From assembly GCA_012656075.1 (NCBI GenBank), contig JAAKBF010000151.1, positions 1,054,001-1,118,000 of the forward strand: a DNA stretch of 64,000 nt, read 5' to 3'. Positions 1 through 11,100 of the stretch are shown here, piece by piece. Every line of letters begins with the position of its first letter. Positions within the stretch are counted from its first letter, which is position 1. Source of the DNA: Phytophthora hibernalis (Eukaryota > Oomycota > Peronosporomycetes > Peronosporales > Peronosporaceae). The position numbers and the translations under genes were made by a program. The notes beneath the pieces are model-generated. The model was not told the DNA's origin and made no database searches. It saw nothing but the letters and a program-made list of their open reading frames with translations.

Positions 1-1413
1 GCAGTTGTCCGTGCCGATCGACCACTCGCCGACAATGACAGGCATCATTGCATTCTCCATGTCTGTGATGACGTACTTCTGCTGGCAAGCATTTGAGAAG
101 AAATCAGCAATAGTTCCAGGCGGGTTCCAGGCCTGGTAAATGTGTGTGTCCAGAGCGATATCGGGGCAGCCCTTGAGGAATTCAGCCCAGAATGTCAGAC
201 CGAAGCGGAACGAGTCATGAATAACAAACTTCCAGGTGGGCGCCAAAGCCTTCACTCGCTTGTACGACTTCCAGTAGTACTCCTTCAGCACATCAATCGG
301 GGTGAGCTCCCACGGCTCATTCACCGGTTCGAGGCCGATGATAGCCTTGTTTCCCTTGTAGCGGTTGATGATCGCTTCCACGGCCACGATGGAGTGGTTG
401 AGGTGATAGTAGTTGATGTTGGAGTAATTGTGGTTGTCCACGTTAAAGGTGCCAGCCCACCCTGCCTGACGGATAGGCCAGTGCTCGAATGTGGTGGTGC
501 CCACCGGCTGCGTGCTAGCAATGGACGTCCACTTGACGGACGTGGACCTGCCGCTGTTGTCGAAGCCGTTCTGCGAGCCGATCAAGCCGTGAATGTCCAG
601 CAGGATCTCGAGGTCGTACTTGAGTGCAAGTTCCGTCACGCGGTCAAGCGCCTCAACGGCGCCGTCCGTGCAGCCACTGTACGGCTCGTATGGGTTGAAC
701 ATCCAGTCACCAACAGGCACACGCATCGAGTTGATGCCTGCAGCCGCCAACTCGGCAATGTCCTTCTCCGTGACCCAGTTGTCGTAGTGGATACGCAGCT
801 GGCGGTTGGCCTCTTCCTTGCCGAGTGCCGTACAGAAGGTGTGAAGATCCATTGCAGTCTTCTCAGGAGCCTGGTCGCCGAACTTCTGCTGCGTGTTGAG
901 GAACTGGTAGAAAAGCGTGGGAGTGATCCAGGGCTCCAGCACGAGCCAGCCGCCGAGGTTCACGCCGCGCACCTGCTTGTTGAAGGGCGTGGCGTGCGTA
1001 TCCTGGGAGCACGTCTGGTCCGTATCGTTGGGCTTGAACGTCGTGAACACGCCGCTGTCTTCCGCGAACATGGAGGCCTCGCCGTGTTTCCAGTACCATT
1101 CGTAGTCCGGCAAGTCCGGCGTGTCGCGCGGGCCCGGGTCCGGCGTAGGCACAGGCGTGGGCGCGTCCGTGGGGGCTTCAGGGGCAGGCGGAGCGGGCGT
1201 GGCATCTTCCGGCTGCGGCGGGTCGTCCTTGGGCTCGTCATCGGAGTCGTCTTCGTCTCCTGGAGGCGGCATGTCCATGGAGATCACCGCGTTAGGCTGT
1301 GCGTTCGGCTCGGCCGCTACGACCGCCTCACTGGAGACGGCGCTCGGTTGCAGCGCCACGGCTAGCAGCGCACACAGCGCCGCCGCCGTCTTCAACCTCG
1401 ATCCGACCAGCAT
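1..1413 (-). CDS. Secreted GH5 exo-1,3-beta-glucanase, copy A (3' end outside window)
   Basis: The frame is open for 471 codons from the ATG at 1413 to the window edge, with no stop or frameshift. An N-terminal signal peptide (hydrophobic, about residues 8-28) is followed by an acidic, Pro-rich linker (about residues 45-105) and then the GH5 fold. The acid/base motif is GLEPVNEPW, with Glu in NEP. The nucleophile motif is VIVGEWS. The family removes glucose from the non-reducing end of beta-1,3-glucan, so a role in remodelling or digesting cell wall is likely. Copy B at 47.0-49.1 kb is a close paralogue with the same core, but it has a shorter linker. The core promoter at 1451-1469 supports this start. 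Long plus-strand ORFs here are antisense shadows. The C-terminal part, which in copy B holds a membrane helix, lies outside the window. Confidence 0.93.
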   Translation of the reverse strand, partial: MLVGSRLKTAAALCALLAVALQPSAVSSEAVVAAEPNAQPNAVISMDMPPPGDEDDSDDEPKDDPPQPEDATPAPPAPEAPTDAPTPVPTPDPGPRDTPDLPDYEWYWKHGEASMFAEDSGVFTTFKPNDTDQTCSQDTHATPFNKQVRGVNLGGWLVLEPWITPTLFYQFLNTQQKFGDQAPEKTAMDLHTFCTALGKEEANRQLRIHYDNWVTEKDIAELAAAGINSMRVPVGDWMFNPYEPYSGCTDGAVEALDRVTELALKYDLEILLDIHGLIGSQNGFDNSGRSTSVKWTSIASTQPVGTTTFEHWPIRQAGWAGTFNVDNHNYSNINYYHLNHSIVAVEAIINRYKGNKAIIGLEPVNEPWELTPIDVLKEYYWKSYKRVKALAPTWKFVIHDSFRFGLTFWAEFLKGCPDIALDTHIYQAWNPPGTIADFFSNACQQKYVITDMENAMMPVIVGEWSIGTDNC

Positions 1414-1450
1414 TCTCGCCGACGTCCAGAAACCTCTTGTGCCCGACGGA

Positions 1451-1469
1451 GCAAATGCGGAAATGAGGG
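1451..1469 (-). promoter_or_regulatory. Oomycete Inr-FPR core promoter of GH5 copy A
   Basis: The minus strand reads TCATTTCCGCATTTGC, almost the textbook oomycete initiator plus flanking promoter region. The predicted start of transcription is about 53 nt before the ATG. Confidence 0.7.
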
Positions 1470-2860
1470 ATCTTTTGGCGCCCCTTCCGAACGAAGATAC
1501 GACGCAGAAATTACAGAAGTAAACGGAAATAAACACGTTTAATTACGAAAGTAGATTGAGTTGTTTGCGATTTACTGCAAGAGTAGACATACACATGAGA
1601 TAAAGATGGTGATATTACAGCTTTGCGATCTTCTGGCAGCATCGCACATTCTGGTGTTGTCAGCCATCGTTGGGTGGTCCAAACGGCGTCTCCGCTGGCG
1701 ATATCAACAGCACAGGATGGCGACAGTCGACAGTGCTCTTGACTGCGCTGACCGTCGCCGAGACCAGGCAGTCTGCTCGATCGCGGATGGTGAGTGGGGG
1801 CGGGCTGCCACTCACCATTGGTTGCCGCCGCATTCAGCGCACGCCAGTCCCCCTCATCGTTTGGCACAAAAACCTCGGAACTTCCGAGTCGGAAGGCGGA
1901 CGGAAATCAGGATCGGCATGGGCGCCTAACGCATGAGACAAATTCGCTGATGATGGACCCATTAGAGTACATGTACCATGTTACAGGTACATGTACTGAT
2001 TGACATCGCTATTCGCCACGATGGTTTCAGATTAACCTGTCCAGGAATGCCCCCTTCGTGGCTCAGGTTTTGGCACATGCATCAAGGGGTCAAAAGGCAC
2101 CCTTAAAGGTTATTACCGTATCATCACTGATGATTCATCAGCAATTACAACATAATATCTGCCAATCATTTGTCTTCCTTCACCCTGCGCAAATCTGTGT
2201 TTTGTCGTTGCCCGCCGATTAGAATACGAAATGACAGGTGAAGAAAGGGTCTCACATTTTCACCAATCCAATTGCAGTGTTGTGGTAATCGTTGCCTTAT
2301 TGGTTTGAACAACACGAAACTGGTTGGTACTACGAAACTGGTCGCTGACCTTACGGGTAACTATTAAAATAGTTACCCGTTGTAAAAATGTAAGAGAGAT
2401 CGACATGTATCAGATATAGCAGTGTATCAGTTGTGTCAGGTATCATTTAGGACAGCCTGTCTGCCCCCTTTGACAGAAGTTTAACCACAGACCTATCTAC
2501 ACGTACTTTTGAAACAGGAAGAACTGCCAATCACAATATTCTCTGATTCCCCACCCTCCGATAATTTACGATGTGTGCTGCACATAACTGCAAAATATAC
2601 GTTTAAGTGCGGAATATACAGAGATTGCGTCATCAAAACGCGCCAAAAGTACGAATTTTTATGACACAGCGCACGTGGCATCCAAGCCTGACCACTCTCA
2701 TCTCCCTTTGTTCCCGACTAGCTCCATTACCTACAATTCAATTTCAAAAGCGAGATCAAGATATTTGGCAGCTGTTCTACATTATGTGCACGGCCTTCAC
2801 TTTCAAAGACGACATGCAGTTAGTTCTGCTCGCACGCTCCTACGTCGACGGTAATCCCAA
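1470..2860. other. Gene-free spacer
   Basis: No credible coding sequence is visible. It contains a perfect 13-bp inverted repeat with a 2-nt spacer (2353-2380). It also has a 22-nt sequence (2332-2353) that recurs at 16,499-16,520, so it probably holds remnants of a dispersed repeat. Confidence 0.4.
2353..2380. repeat. Perfect short palindrome
   Basis: The arms ACGGGTAACTATT and its exact complement are separated by AA. It lies directly after the 22-nt dispersed repeat at 2332-2353. It could be the tip of a fold-back element or a hairpin in an RNA. No function can be assigned. Confidence 0.6.
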
Positions 2861-3229
2861 GTATCATGAACGGACATCGCCCACCGGATGAAAAACACCG
2901 GCCACACTTCCAAGGCGCTTCAGCATCAACTACGAACACTGATGAGTACCTGAGGCAGCGACGTTTCCTGCTCCCTAAAATAAATTCACGGCAGTTCGTC
3001 GACCGCGTAGACTGGAACAACGTACCTTTCGATCCATCCGTTGTTGAGTATGTCAAGGGGTATTCAAGGTGCATCTTATAGTGAGCTGCATAAATATCTG
3101 CCCGAGACACCGGAACCTTTTCCACGCCCGTTCTGCTTATCGTTTGAGTTGGTGAATGAGGTGGCGGTGTCATGCAGTTGGAAGGCTAAGCTACAACGCT
3201 TGTTCGTGTACAAGGCAAAAGCCGAGTAA
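2775..3229 (+). pseudogene. Possible gene fragment, SANT-like start (very tentative)
   Basis: Broken plus-strand frames read TFKDDMQLVLLARSYVDG, which resembles the first helix of SANT/Myb-like proteins often carried by oomycete transposons. They continue as a basic and acidic stretch ending LFVYKAKAE with a stop at 3229. An AATAAA-type signal follows at about 3255. The frames shift at least twice. The match is weak and the fragment may be noise. Confidence 0.18.
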
Positions 3230-3570
3230 CTTCATTTCTGTAGAAAAGAAAGATCAATAAACACTTCACACCTTCTTGAATGTGTTTACTTTGTTCAAGT
3301 TATATACACAAAGAAAATTATTGCTGTGTTTAGATCGCAATAGGCACCCAACTTTTAAAGTATGATTGCACGTGTATTTACACGAGTAGAATACATGATT
3401 GATGGTAGCTAGTCCTGCCTCGAGCGACGAGATGTAGTTTCACGGGTTGAAGAGGCTGCTGGCTGTGTATGTTCTGGGCATCTTTGAGGTGGTTCATTTG
3501 ACCTCGCCGCAGGACTGAACCTGCTAGACTCCCAAACCGCTTCATCAGACTGTAGGTGCGCTGCAGCTCG

Positions 3571-3762
3571 TTACTGCAACATATCATCGATTTCCTGGGT
3601 CGTATTTTGAGCAATGCTGACGGGTGGGCTATTCCTCTTGCAAGGTGGCGGTTGCGCGTCACTCACCCTCTTGAGCTTGTTCTTCGACCCCTTGGGGCGA
3701 CCTCGTTTTCGTTTTCCGGGGTCGCACAGTTGCTGCGACGCTACAGCTTGCCGTGGAACCAC
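3571..3762 (-). pseudogene. AT-hook fragment, probably a transposase C-terminus
   Basis: A 63-residue minus-strand frame contains KRKRGRPKGSKNKLK, a classic AT-hook (RGRPKGSKNK) that binds the AT-rich minor groove. No start or upstream domain is visible and the frame ends at a stop. The MULE transposase at 42-45 kb also ends in an AT-hook, so this is plausibly the tail of a lost MULE. That link is inference. Confidence 0.3.
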
Positions 3763-4508
3763 CCCAGAGTAGCTTTCACCTCACCGTACGCGTTCTGCAT
3801 ATCCTGCCGGTGGCCGTTCACGAGAGGGTCCGCTAGCTGTGTTTAGCACCCTGGGATGTTCGTAGCGGCGCATCCGCTACTCGAGGTCTCTCCTTGGCTA
3901 CTTGGTTTGTATGTGGAATGAGGCGTCTGCGTTTCCATGCTCTGTCTTATCTCTCGGCGAATCTGATTGTGAACGAAAGAGGAGAGCCATTGCATCCTTC
4001 GATTCTCTACCAAGTTTCAAAGTATCAAATACGATACTGTTCAAGTCAAACAACCTAAATTGATTCATTACCACGGTCAGGATATAACATTTGGGTTTTC
4101 ATATTTATAATACGATTTCCAAAGTAACTTCTGTACTTGCTACACTAGATGTTTGTATGAACCCTCGCAAAAAAATGGCGCCTCACATATCTATATTATC
4201 ATGTATTTCATTTACGGAAAATGGGACCTCATTCGGATCGCTTCTTAACTCTGAAAATAAATTTCAGAGAATTGTCATCTGCAATTGGCTTTGTTTTCAA
4301 TACCTGTGTCAAAATGATAACATAAACGGATGTTACCCGTGTCGTCGCCCTCCTCGTTAAGTGCGACAGTTTTTCTATTTGATGTTGCATGAATGTTCGC
4401 TAGAACTCGTGAGATTTAATTCCTGTCTCAAAGGCTTACACCGTATGTGGCACCGGCTCATTCCGCGTCAATTACGCGATCATAAAGGCTTACACATTAT
4501 ATTTACTG
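3763..4508. other. Gene-free AT-rich spacer
   Basis: I see no recognisable coding sequence, terminal inverted repeat or RNA gene here. Confidence 0.4.
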
Positions 4509-4946
4509 TCGTTGCGAGTAGATGTTTGTTATCTAGTTTGTTTACTGTCGTTGTTGGTGCGCCTTATTGAGAACCGGGTTGTATTAAAAATAGAAACGGA
4601 TACAGTGTAGAAGGAACCCGGATTGCATTTAAAAATAAGAAAAATAGCTTCGTCGTTGTGAGTACATGTTTGTTATCTAGTTTGTTTACTGTCGTTGTTG
4701 GTGCGCCTTGTTGAGAACCGGGTTGTATTAAAAATAGAAACGGATACAGTGTAGAAGGAACCCGGATTGTATTTAAAAAATATAAAAATAGCTTCGTCGT
4801 TGTGAGTACATGTTTGTTATCTAGTTTGTTTACTGTCGTTGTTGGTGCGCCTTGTTGAGAACCGGGTTGTATTAAAAATAGAAACGGATACAGTGTAGAA
4901 GGAACCCGGATTGTATTTAAAAAATATAAAAAATAGCTTCGTCGTA
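4509..4946. repeat. Tandem repeat, 144-bp unit, about three copies
   Basis: The landmark TGTTTGTTATCTAG starts at 4523, 4667 and 4811, which gives an exact 144-bp period. Copies differ by only a few bases, the first being the most diverged. Because 144 is divisible by three and the minus strand lacks stops, a 132-codon minus-strand frame repeats a 48-residue unit; this is probably incidental. The array starts just beyond the stop codon of the orphan gene at 4968. Confidence 0.9.
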
Positions 4947-4967
4947 GTCGGCTGGAGACCAAACGGT

Positions 4968-5830
4968 CTATTGCGCTCTGGCGTTTTTGGCAGTTGATTT
5001 ATCACCGATGGCTTGCCGTTTTAAACCCGGTCGTGGCAGCTCGCCCCCCTTCCTGCGATCCTGGGCAGCACCTAGCATGCCTCCAGTCGCGTCGGTGCTG
5101 GCTACTACAGGGTCGTCGACGACGCTTTCAGTCGCGTCGGGTTGATGGCCGAGGGCGCTGGCTGCAGGTACCGCTCCGCCATCGTTACCTCGGGGGTTTT
5201 CGTGGTTAATAGTGGGTTGTGGCCGGTTGGCTTCGCCAGTTTCTGCGGTCTCTTCCGTCGCAGCAGGCGTACGGGAAACCAAGTCGAGGTTTGTGTCGCT
5301 GACCTCTTCTTCGGCAATGCGGTCCATGTCGCCCACGTTTCCTTTGGGAATGCCGCTTTCTGGGTGTAATTTGAACCCCGTGACGTGGGTAAAATGCAGA
5401 ATTGAGCCTTCGCGGAACGGTAGGTCTTGGATTGTAGCAGGGGGCTCCTTGCACTTATATGGGACGAGATATAGTGTTACTGTAAGTAAATATTTCTTCC
5501 GGAGCGTGAAAGGTAAACTTTCCAAAGTTGCCTTAGACTGCAGGTAGTTTGCGCCGCGCTTGTGATCAATCAGCGATAAAAACCACCCCCGCTCGAACTT
5601 TTTCGCGCCAAAAAACACATGGAGATCGAGACGGTTGCTGTTTTCTCGCTGGCTGGCTTGTCGATCCATCGCATCGCTTGCTTGACGGACTTAAGAACAG
5701 GTTGGCTGAGGGTGCGTTGGATTGCGGCCACGCGCTCGAGATCATCGTCGCTGTCGCTCTCGGATTTCATTTCGTTGCTTTCGCGCGGCGTCCGGTCGAG
5801 CGCTTTCGGGTACGCGTTCGGGTGGGTCAT
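4968..5830 (-). CDS. Orphan protein of unknown function (one frameshift)
   Basis: Two minus-strand frames join into about 288 residues. The first runs from ATG 5830 (MTHPNAYPKALDR) through an acidic, Ser-rich stretch to about 5620. The second runs to a stop at 4968. Joining them needs one missing base near 5610-5640, the same -1 error type seen in other host genes here. The middle (FERGWFLSLIDHKRGANYLQ) looks folded, and the C-terminal 110 residues are Ala/Thr/Glu-rich and probably disordered. There is no signal peptide and I recognise no domain. An Inr-FPR-like promoter (5843-5860) lies 15-30 nt upstream, which argues for a real gene. Confidence 0.45.
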
Positions 5831-5842
5831 TGTTGGTGTCTC

Positions 5843-5860
5843 GGAGAATTGCGAAGTAAG
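5843..5860 (-). promoter_or_regulatory. Inr-FPR-like core promoter of the orphan gene
   Basis: The minus strand reads CTTACTTCGCAATTCTC. It resembles the oomycete Inr plus FPR but has TTAC instead of TCAT in the Inr. Confidence 0.4.
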
Positions 5861-6113
5861 TGCGTAGGGATGACGACTATGTGTTTTCTTTGGGATGTTG
5901 AACACATCATTCTGTGGTCTGTGGTGAATTCCGTCTAAGGGATAACGCGCGGAAAAATGCAGGGTTTTGTAAGGGAACGTCGTAGAAAGGAGAGCAACAC
6001 AAGTCCTAAGAAAGAAGAGTTGAAAACCCAGCGAAAGGTTCGCCCTCATTATCCCGGACCACAAATTCGTTAGACTACAACATAGGCACAACCAAACTTA
6101 TTCGCAGGTTGGA

Positions 6114-7812
6114 ATGGGAAGCGCGGGCCAGAGTGAAGAAGAGCTTCCGAGGTTGCTTCGCGCCCCATTGACGGAGTGGAGAGGCAGTCATCAGTACAGG
6201 GTGCTTGAAGCGGCCATAGAGCATGGTAAAGCCGAAGTGATTGCTTGGATAATTGAGCGCGGCGGCTGGGGGCAGCCCGACCGTTTCATGCTGCGTCACA
6301 TGATCAACGAAAGAATCAATGTTGCCGCCCGGGTTGGCGATCTCGCAACAACGCAAGATATCGTTCGCGTTTTCCCCGACCTCATCATAACCCGAGCCCC
6401 CGAAGAAGCTGCGCGGTATGCTCAATAGCATATCTTGTCGTGGCTTCATCTTCAGCGCGAGCGTGTATGCTGGAGCTGCGAAACGGGACGAGCTGCACTC
6501 TACGGTGTGTGTTGATGTGGTTAGATACCAGACAATTACTACCTGTGGATCAACACTTATTTAAGCTTGCTCTCAGTAAAGGCCGTACCGATATTGTGCG
6601 TTAGCTCTGCTTACTGGCCTTAATTAATTGCTGGCCAACGCGAATCATCGTTGAAGTTATCTCATTCGTTCCGCTTGACCTGGCCGACTGGATGTGGAAT
6701 ATGTCGCCGGATCGTCTTCCGTTACAACTAGATGATGCTGCCTCCAGAGGTGATCTGGATTATATCATGTGAGCGCCCTTGCAAGGAGCGGTAGCTTCCA
6801 CGAAAGCCCTGGACAGTGCTGCAGAATGCGGCAGTCTTAGTACCGTTCGTTGGCTACACATAAACCGATCGGATGGGTGCACAGCTGCTGCAATGGATGG
6901 TGCAGCGAGTGGAGGGCATGTGCACATATTGACTTGGCTTCAGCATCATCGTAGCGAGGGTGTTCGAGACGTGCGTTTATTTTGGCTGCCAGAGGTGGTC
7001 GCTTGAACGCGCTCAAGTGGCTCTTAACGTACTACCCCGACAAATACCATCCCGATACGCTAGCGCACGCCGCGGGCTCTGGGCATCGATGTATAGTTGA
7101 ATGGCTACGTGACCGGGCTACGACTGTACAAGCAATGGATTGGGCGGCTTCCAGTGGCCATCTCGCAGTAGTGATTTACCGACACCTAAATCGGTTAGAA
7201 GGCTGCACGACTGTAGCTATGGACCAAGCCGCGTCGAACGGGTATTTTAAGGTCGTTCAATTGCTCGACGAACATCGATTCGAGGGATGCACCACGCTTG
7301 CCATGGATGGCGCAGCAACAGGTGGTCATTTGGCTATTCTTGACTGGCTCCATCGGAACCGACGTGAAGGAGCGACGACAGAAGCGATGGACGGTGCGGC
7401 TGCTGCGGGATACGTCGATGTCGTTCATTGGCTGCACTATAATAGAGGCGAAGGATGTTCGTCGGCTTGCGATGGCCCCATCCAGGCTTGCGATGGCCCC
7501 ATCCATCGCCGCCGGAATATCGCGCTTGTTGTGTGGCTTCAAGACAATCGCAATGAAGGATGCACCTGCCGCGGCATGGACCACGCTGTTTATACAGGGG
7601 ACACCGAGATGATGATCTTTTTGCAACGTAATTGCCCCGAGGGTTGTACTAACGCAGGCTTCGTGTGGGCTGTTTGCGGTGGTCATTTGTATTTGGCGAG
7701 GTGGCTTGTTGAGTATTACCTCCATATGTGGAACATGGAGAATACTCTTGCCCTCGGCACCCCACATGGCTGGACGGAGAGTGTAATTCGAACGGTTTAT
7801 GAAAATCTTTAA
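6114..7812 (+). pseudogene. Ankyrin-repeat protein, decayed 5' half
   Basis: From 6982 to 7812 a 276-codon frame shows repeated units of about 33 residues with the oomycete ankyrin signature (AMDGAA-x2-GHL-x3-WLH-x2-NR-x-EGCTT). The same repeat continues upstream in another frame (6779-7006). An N-terminal piece (6114-6428) has a similar helical repeat (VLEAAIEHGKAEVIAWIIE). Between 6428 and 6779 all frames have stops. Ankyrin proteins of this type form large families in Phytophthora and mediate protein binding; the partner is unknown. A 21-bp in-frame duplication (about 7470-7512) disrupts one repeat. The gene ends just upstream of the Helitron. Confidence 0.75.
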
Positions 7813-8116
7813 CGCAACCTGGCTGCGTAGATATATCGTGATGCGACCACTCGACTTACTACGATGCGACCCGCCCTCTTTATGTTGGTATTAAGTCAGA
7901 TAACAAAGAAGTTCTTGCGTTTTTGGTATAGTGTTTTTCACCGGACTATATCTTGCGTAGGGGAAATATCGCTACATCACCCTGGAGATCACCCTAGTCG
8001 TGGGGGCGGTGAAAATCTCCACGAAACTTCTAGATCGCTTCCCATCTCAGTGTTTTCCTGATCCTTTTTAGATATCTTCGCACTTTTTCTTTGATGTATT
8101 TTTACTAGCTTGCACC

Positions 8117-11100
8117 ATGCACATTTCATTTCTCGCGTTTGGGTTGCCGCACAATGCCCTCAACAAAACAGGTATCTGCTGCGCAAAAGAGAAAAAACGT
8201 GCTGTGGATCCAGGGAGTAATGATCGTGAGCGAGAGAGACGTAAACGGCGGAAGCAAGAAGTGGAGTCGAGCTTGCCGGGCCTAGCTCCCTTACCAGAAA
8301 GTCGAATAGAGGAGCTCTTAGCAGAGTGTGGAGAGCGGTTGACGAATGCGCACTCCTGTCACAAGTGCTGTTGTGTGTGCGACGGTTTGCATCCTGCAGA
8401 TTCGGTGAAGGAAAAGCGCCTTGGTCACTGCGAAGCTCTATTTGCTGCTATGCTGAGACGTCTAGAACCGCCCTCCGATCTAAATCACGTTCTTCGGGCT
8501 CAGTACGATGTGTCGGACGTTGACCTGCGTTTTCATGGGATGCTTTTGTCTAGGCGCGGAGTTTTATGTGACGACTCGGATGTGTTTATCCAGATCTGCA
8601 ATGCTTGCTTGGACTCGCTCATGAAAAAATCTCTCAAAAAGCCCCCAAAATTTGCAATAGCCAATGGTTTGTACATTGGTTAATTACCGGATACTTATGA
8701 CAAATTAACCATGACCGAAAACGCAATGGTGAATCTGGCGCAGTCCACGCGATTCATGTCAGTGGTACAAGGAGGCAGGCATAGTGCAATCCGCTCTCAC
8801 GCCTATTACTTTCGCGCCCAACCTACTCCTCCCGCTGCAATGCTCCCGGCAGAAGTCGTGTCCGAGGGAACGATTGGTGTGACGATGGTTGGATCAATGA
8901 CCACTTTGCAAAAGGCAAGTACGCTGAAAAAGTACTGAGTTCGTGTACCTCGGCTGTTTGAGCAGTTAGAGTGGTATCGTGCCAATAACAAGTCGTACGG
9001 AAATATTGCTGTTGCTGAACGGTCCCGGATTGAAGCCGTCGCGGGCAACACAACCGTCGTACTGGACTGTACTCGTCCGGAGGATAGCCACCAGTCGAAC
9101 CCGTCCTATAATTTAGGTGAATCCCGCGCGGACAGCGTCGACGTTCAAACGGCAATCCCATCAATAGCGCTATCCCAGATGCTCGATGAATCTCACACAC
9201 GTCACAATGAGCCGCGCGCTGCTCATGATGATGTGCAATATCAAGATGATACTTCAGAACAGTCAGCCGTTGCTCTCGTGACTAACTTTGCCTTGGAGGA
9301 CGACATTGATTTGACCCGCCGCGTACTTGACAAAACCGATGTGATTGTCCAGCGTTCGTCGGGCATCCTTTCTGATTTTGATGGCGAGTTTTGGGTCAAC
9401 TGTTTCTGTGAACTGTTTCCGTTTGGCCGGGGTGGACTAGATGAAAAAGAGCGGGTGTATCTATTGGTCTCGAAAATTCATTCAATATTGTCTGCGACTA
9501 TCAACTCGCCGTTTTGCTCGACACCCCTCGTTTGCCTTGGTCGCTTTCGACGTTCTAGCACGTCATCATGCAACCCAGGCAGTGTATTTGCGTGCGAAGA
9601 TTTTGCCGGCGACAGTGCACAGGATTGCTAACGTGGATAAGGAGCAACTGCGAATGTATATACAACACCTCGAGGATAGGCGAAATGCTATTGCTGCAAA
9701 CACTTCGGTTCCGAGTGCACTTGGAGTAGAAAAATCAGTCCACGATCTTCTTTCCGCCGTGAGTACTGGGCTTCGCGCATTGTGGCTCCAATCAGGAACG
9801 CAGTCAAGCAAGAACTCAGGTCATGTCGATGCAACCGGCCTTTGGTCAGCCTGCCATTTTTTTTACTGTGACGCCTGATTGTAGCTCCTCTTATCGAATA
9901 GCCAATATTGCCGGAGAGATGCCCGATGGATTGCTGGATCAGAGCCGGGATACTCTGGAAGAATGCCTAGTGTATACAAAGGCAAAACTCGGGTCGATTG
10001 CAACGACCAATCCTTATGCGTGTGCTAAGTATTTTGATTCCGTGATGAAGATGTTAGTGGAAGTTGTACTTAACTGGGATACCAAACGGAATCGATCAAA
10101 ACCTGGTATGGGGAAATTTGGAGTGACAGAGGCTTATTTTTCGTCTACGGAGGCTCAGGGATCGACTGGTAATTTACACGGACACATGTTGGTGTGGGTT
10201 CGCGGGATGACCAAAACAGTCGATGAATATTATACAGCGTGTCGTTCTGCCGATATGAGACGCAATCTCGTAGAGTACGTCGAATCCATCGCGTCATCCT
10301 CATTTCCTGTTGATGTCACAAACTGTCCAAATTGCAACAGCGCTAGCTTGGTTTCTGAGCCGTTTCGTCCGGCAGCCTTTCAACAGCCGCGCAAGTCCCA
10401 TGGTACTACTAGTACCATTGGTAGGCCGACCACGGCGAAATGCGGAGACTGCATGGCGTCGTTTGGGGTGGATGAACTTATCCGACGACGCCTAGACGCA
10501 TATGTTAACTCGGGTGAGAGAAAACGGATAATTTATCCACGGATAGTGTTTATCATCGTCTTGCATATCCAGCGTCACTACTGCTTCCGGACCAAACAGA
10601 TCCGTGCTCTGACTTGATTATATCGCGATCACTGCTGGAATACCAAGTGTACCACTGGAATCACTGTCGGTCTTGTTTTAAACCTTCTAAGCGAACACCG
10701 AAGGGTAATGTGTGTCGAATGTTTTTCCCAAAGGAGGCTCAAACCTATACGACATGGGCAACCGATGATAAAGTGATGTTAAAGCTCAATATTGGAAGTG
10801 ATTACTTAAACACTTATATCCCCCTGGTGAATAGCGTGTTCAAGTGTAACCACGATGTTAAATTCCTTACCGCTGTCGAAGGTACGTTGCAATGCAAATT
10901 CCTAATTTTAATGCCTATTTCTTTTTATATATATCGCGCATTGTTTTGGCCGCGTATCATGTGATCTTTGCAGGCCCCGAAAAGACCTACTACATGATGA
11001 AATACACCACAAAGGACCAACACAGCATAGAAAACCCTCTCGCGATTCACCTTCACGCATATGATAAAGCCCAGCTCCGACTAGCAGATTGCGACGATGC

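Noticed and set aside
142..1365. 407-codon plus-strand ORF
   Set aside because: It is the antisense of the GH5 gene; its composition reflects high GC at codon position three on the other strand.
4509..4946. CRISPR-like array
   Set aside because: The 144-bp units are contiguous with no unique spacers, and the genome is eukaryotic.
8823..9200. Minus-strand ORFs opposite the Helitron
   Set aside because: No domain; they overlap the coherent plus-strand Helitron reading.
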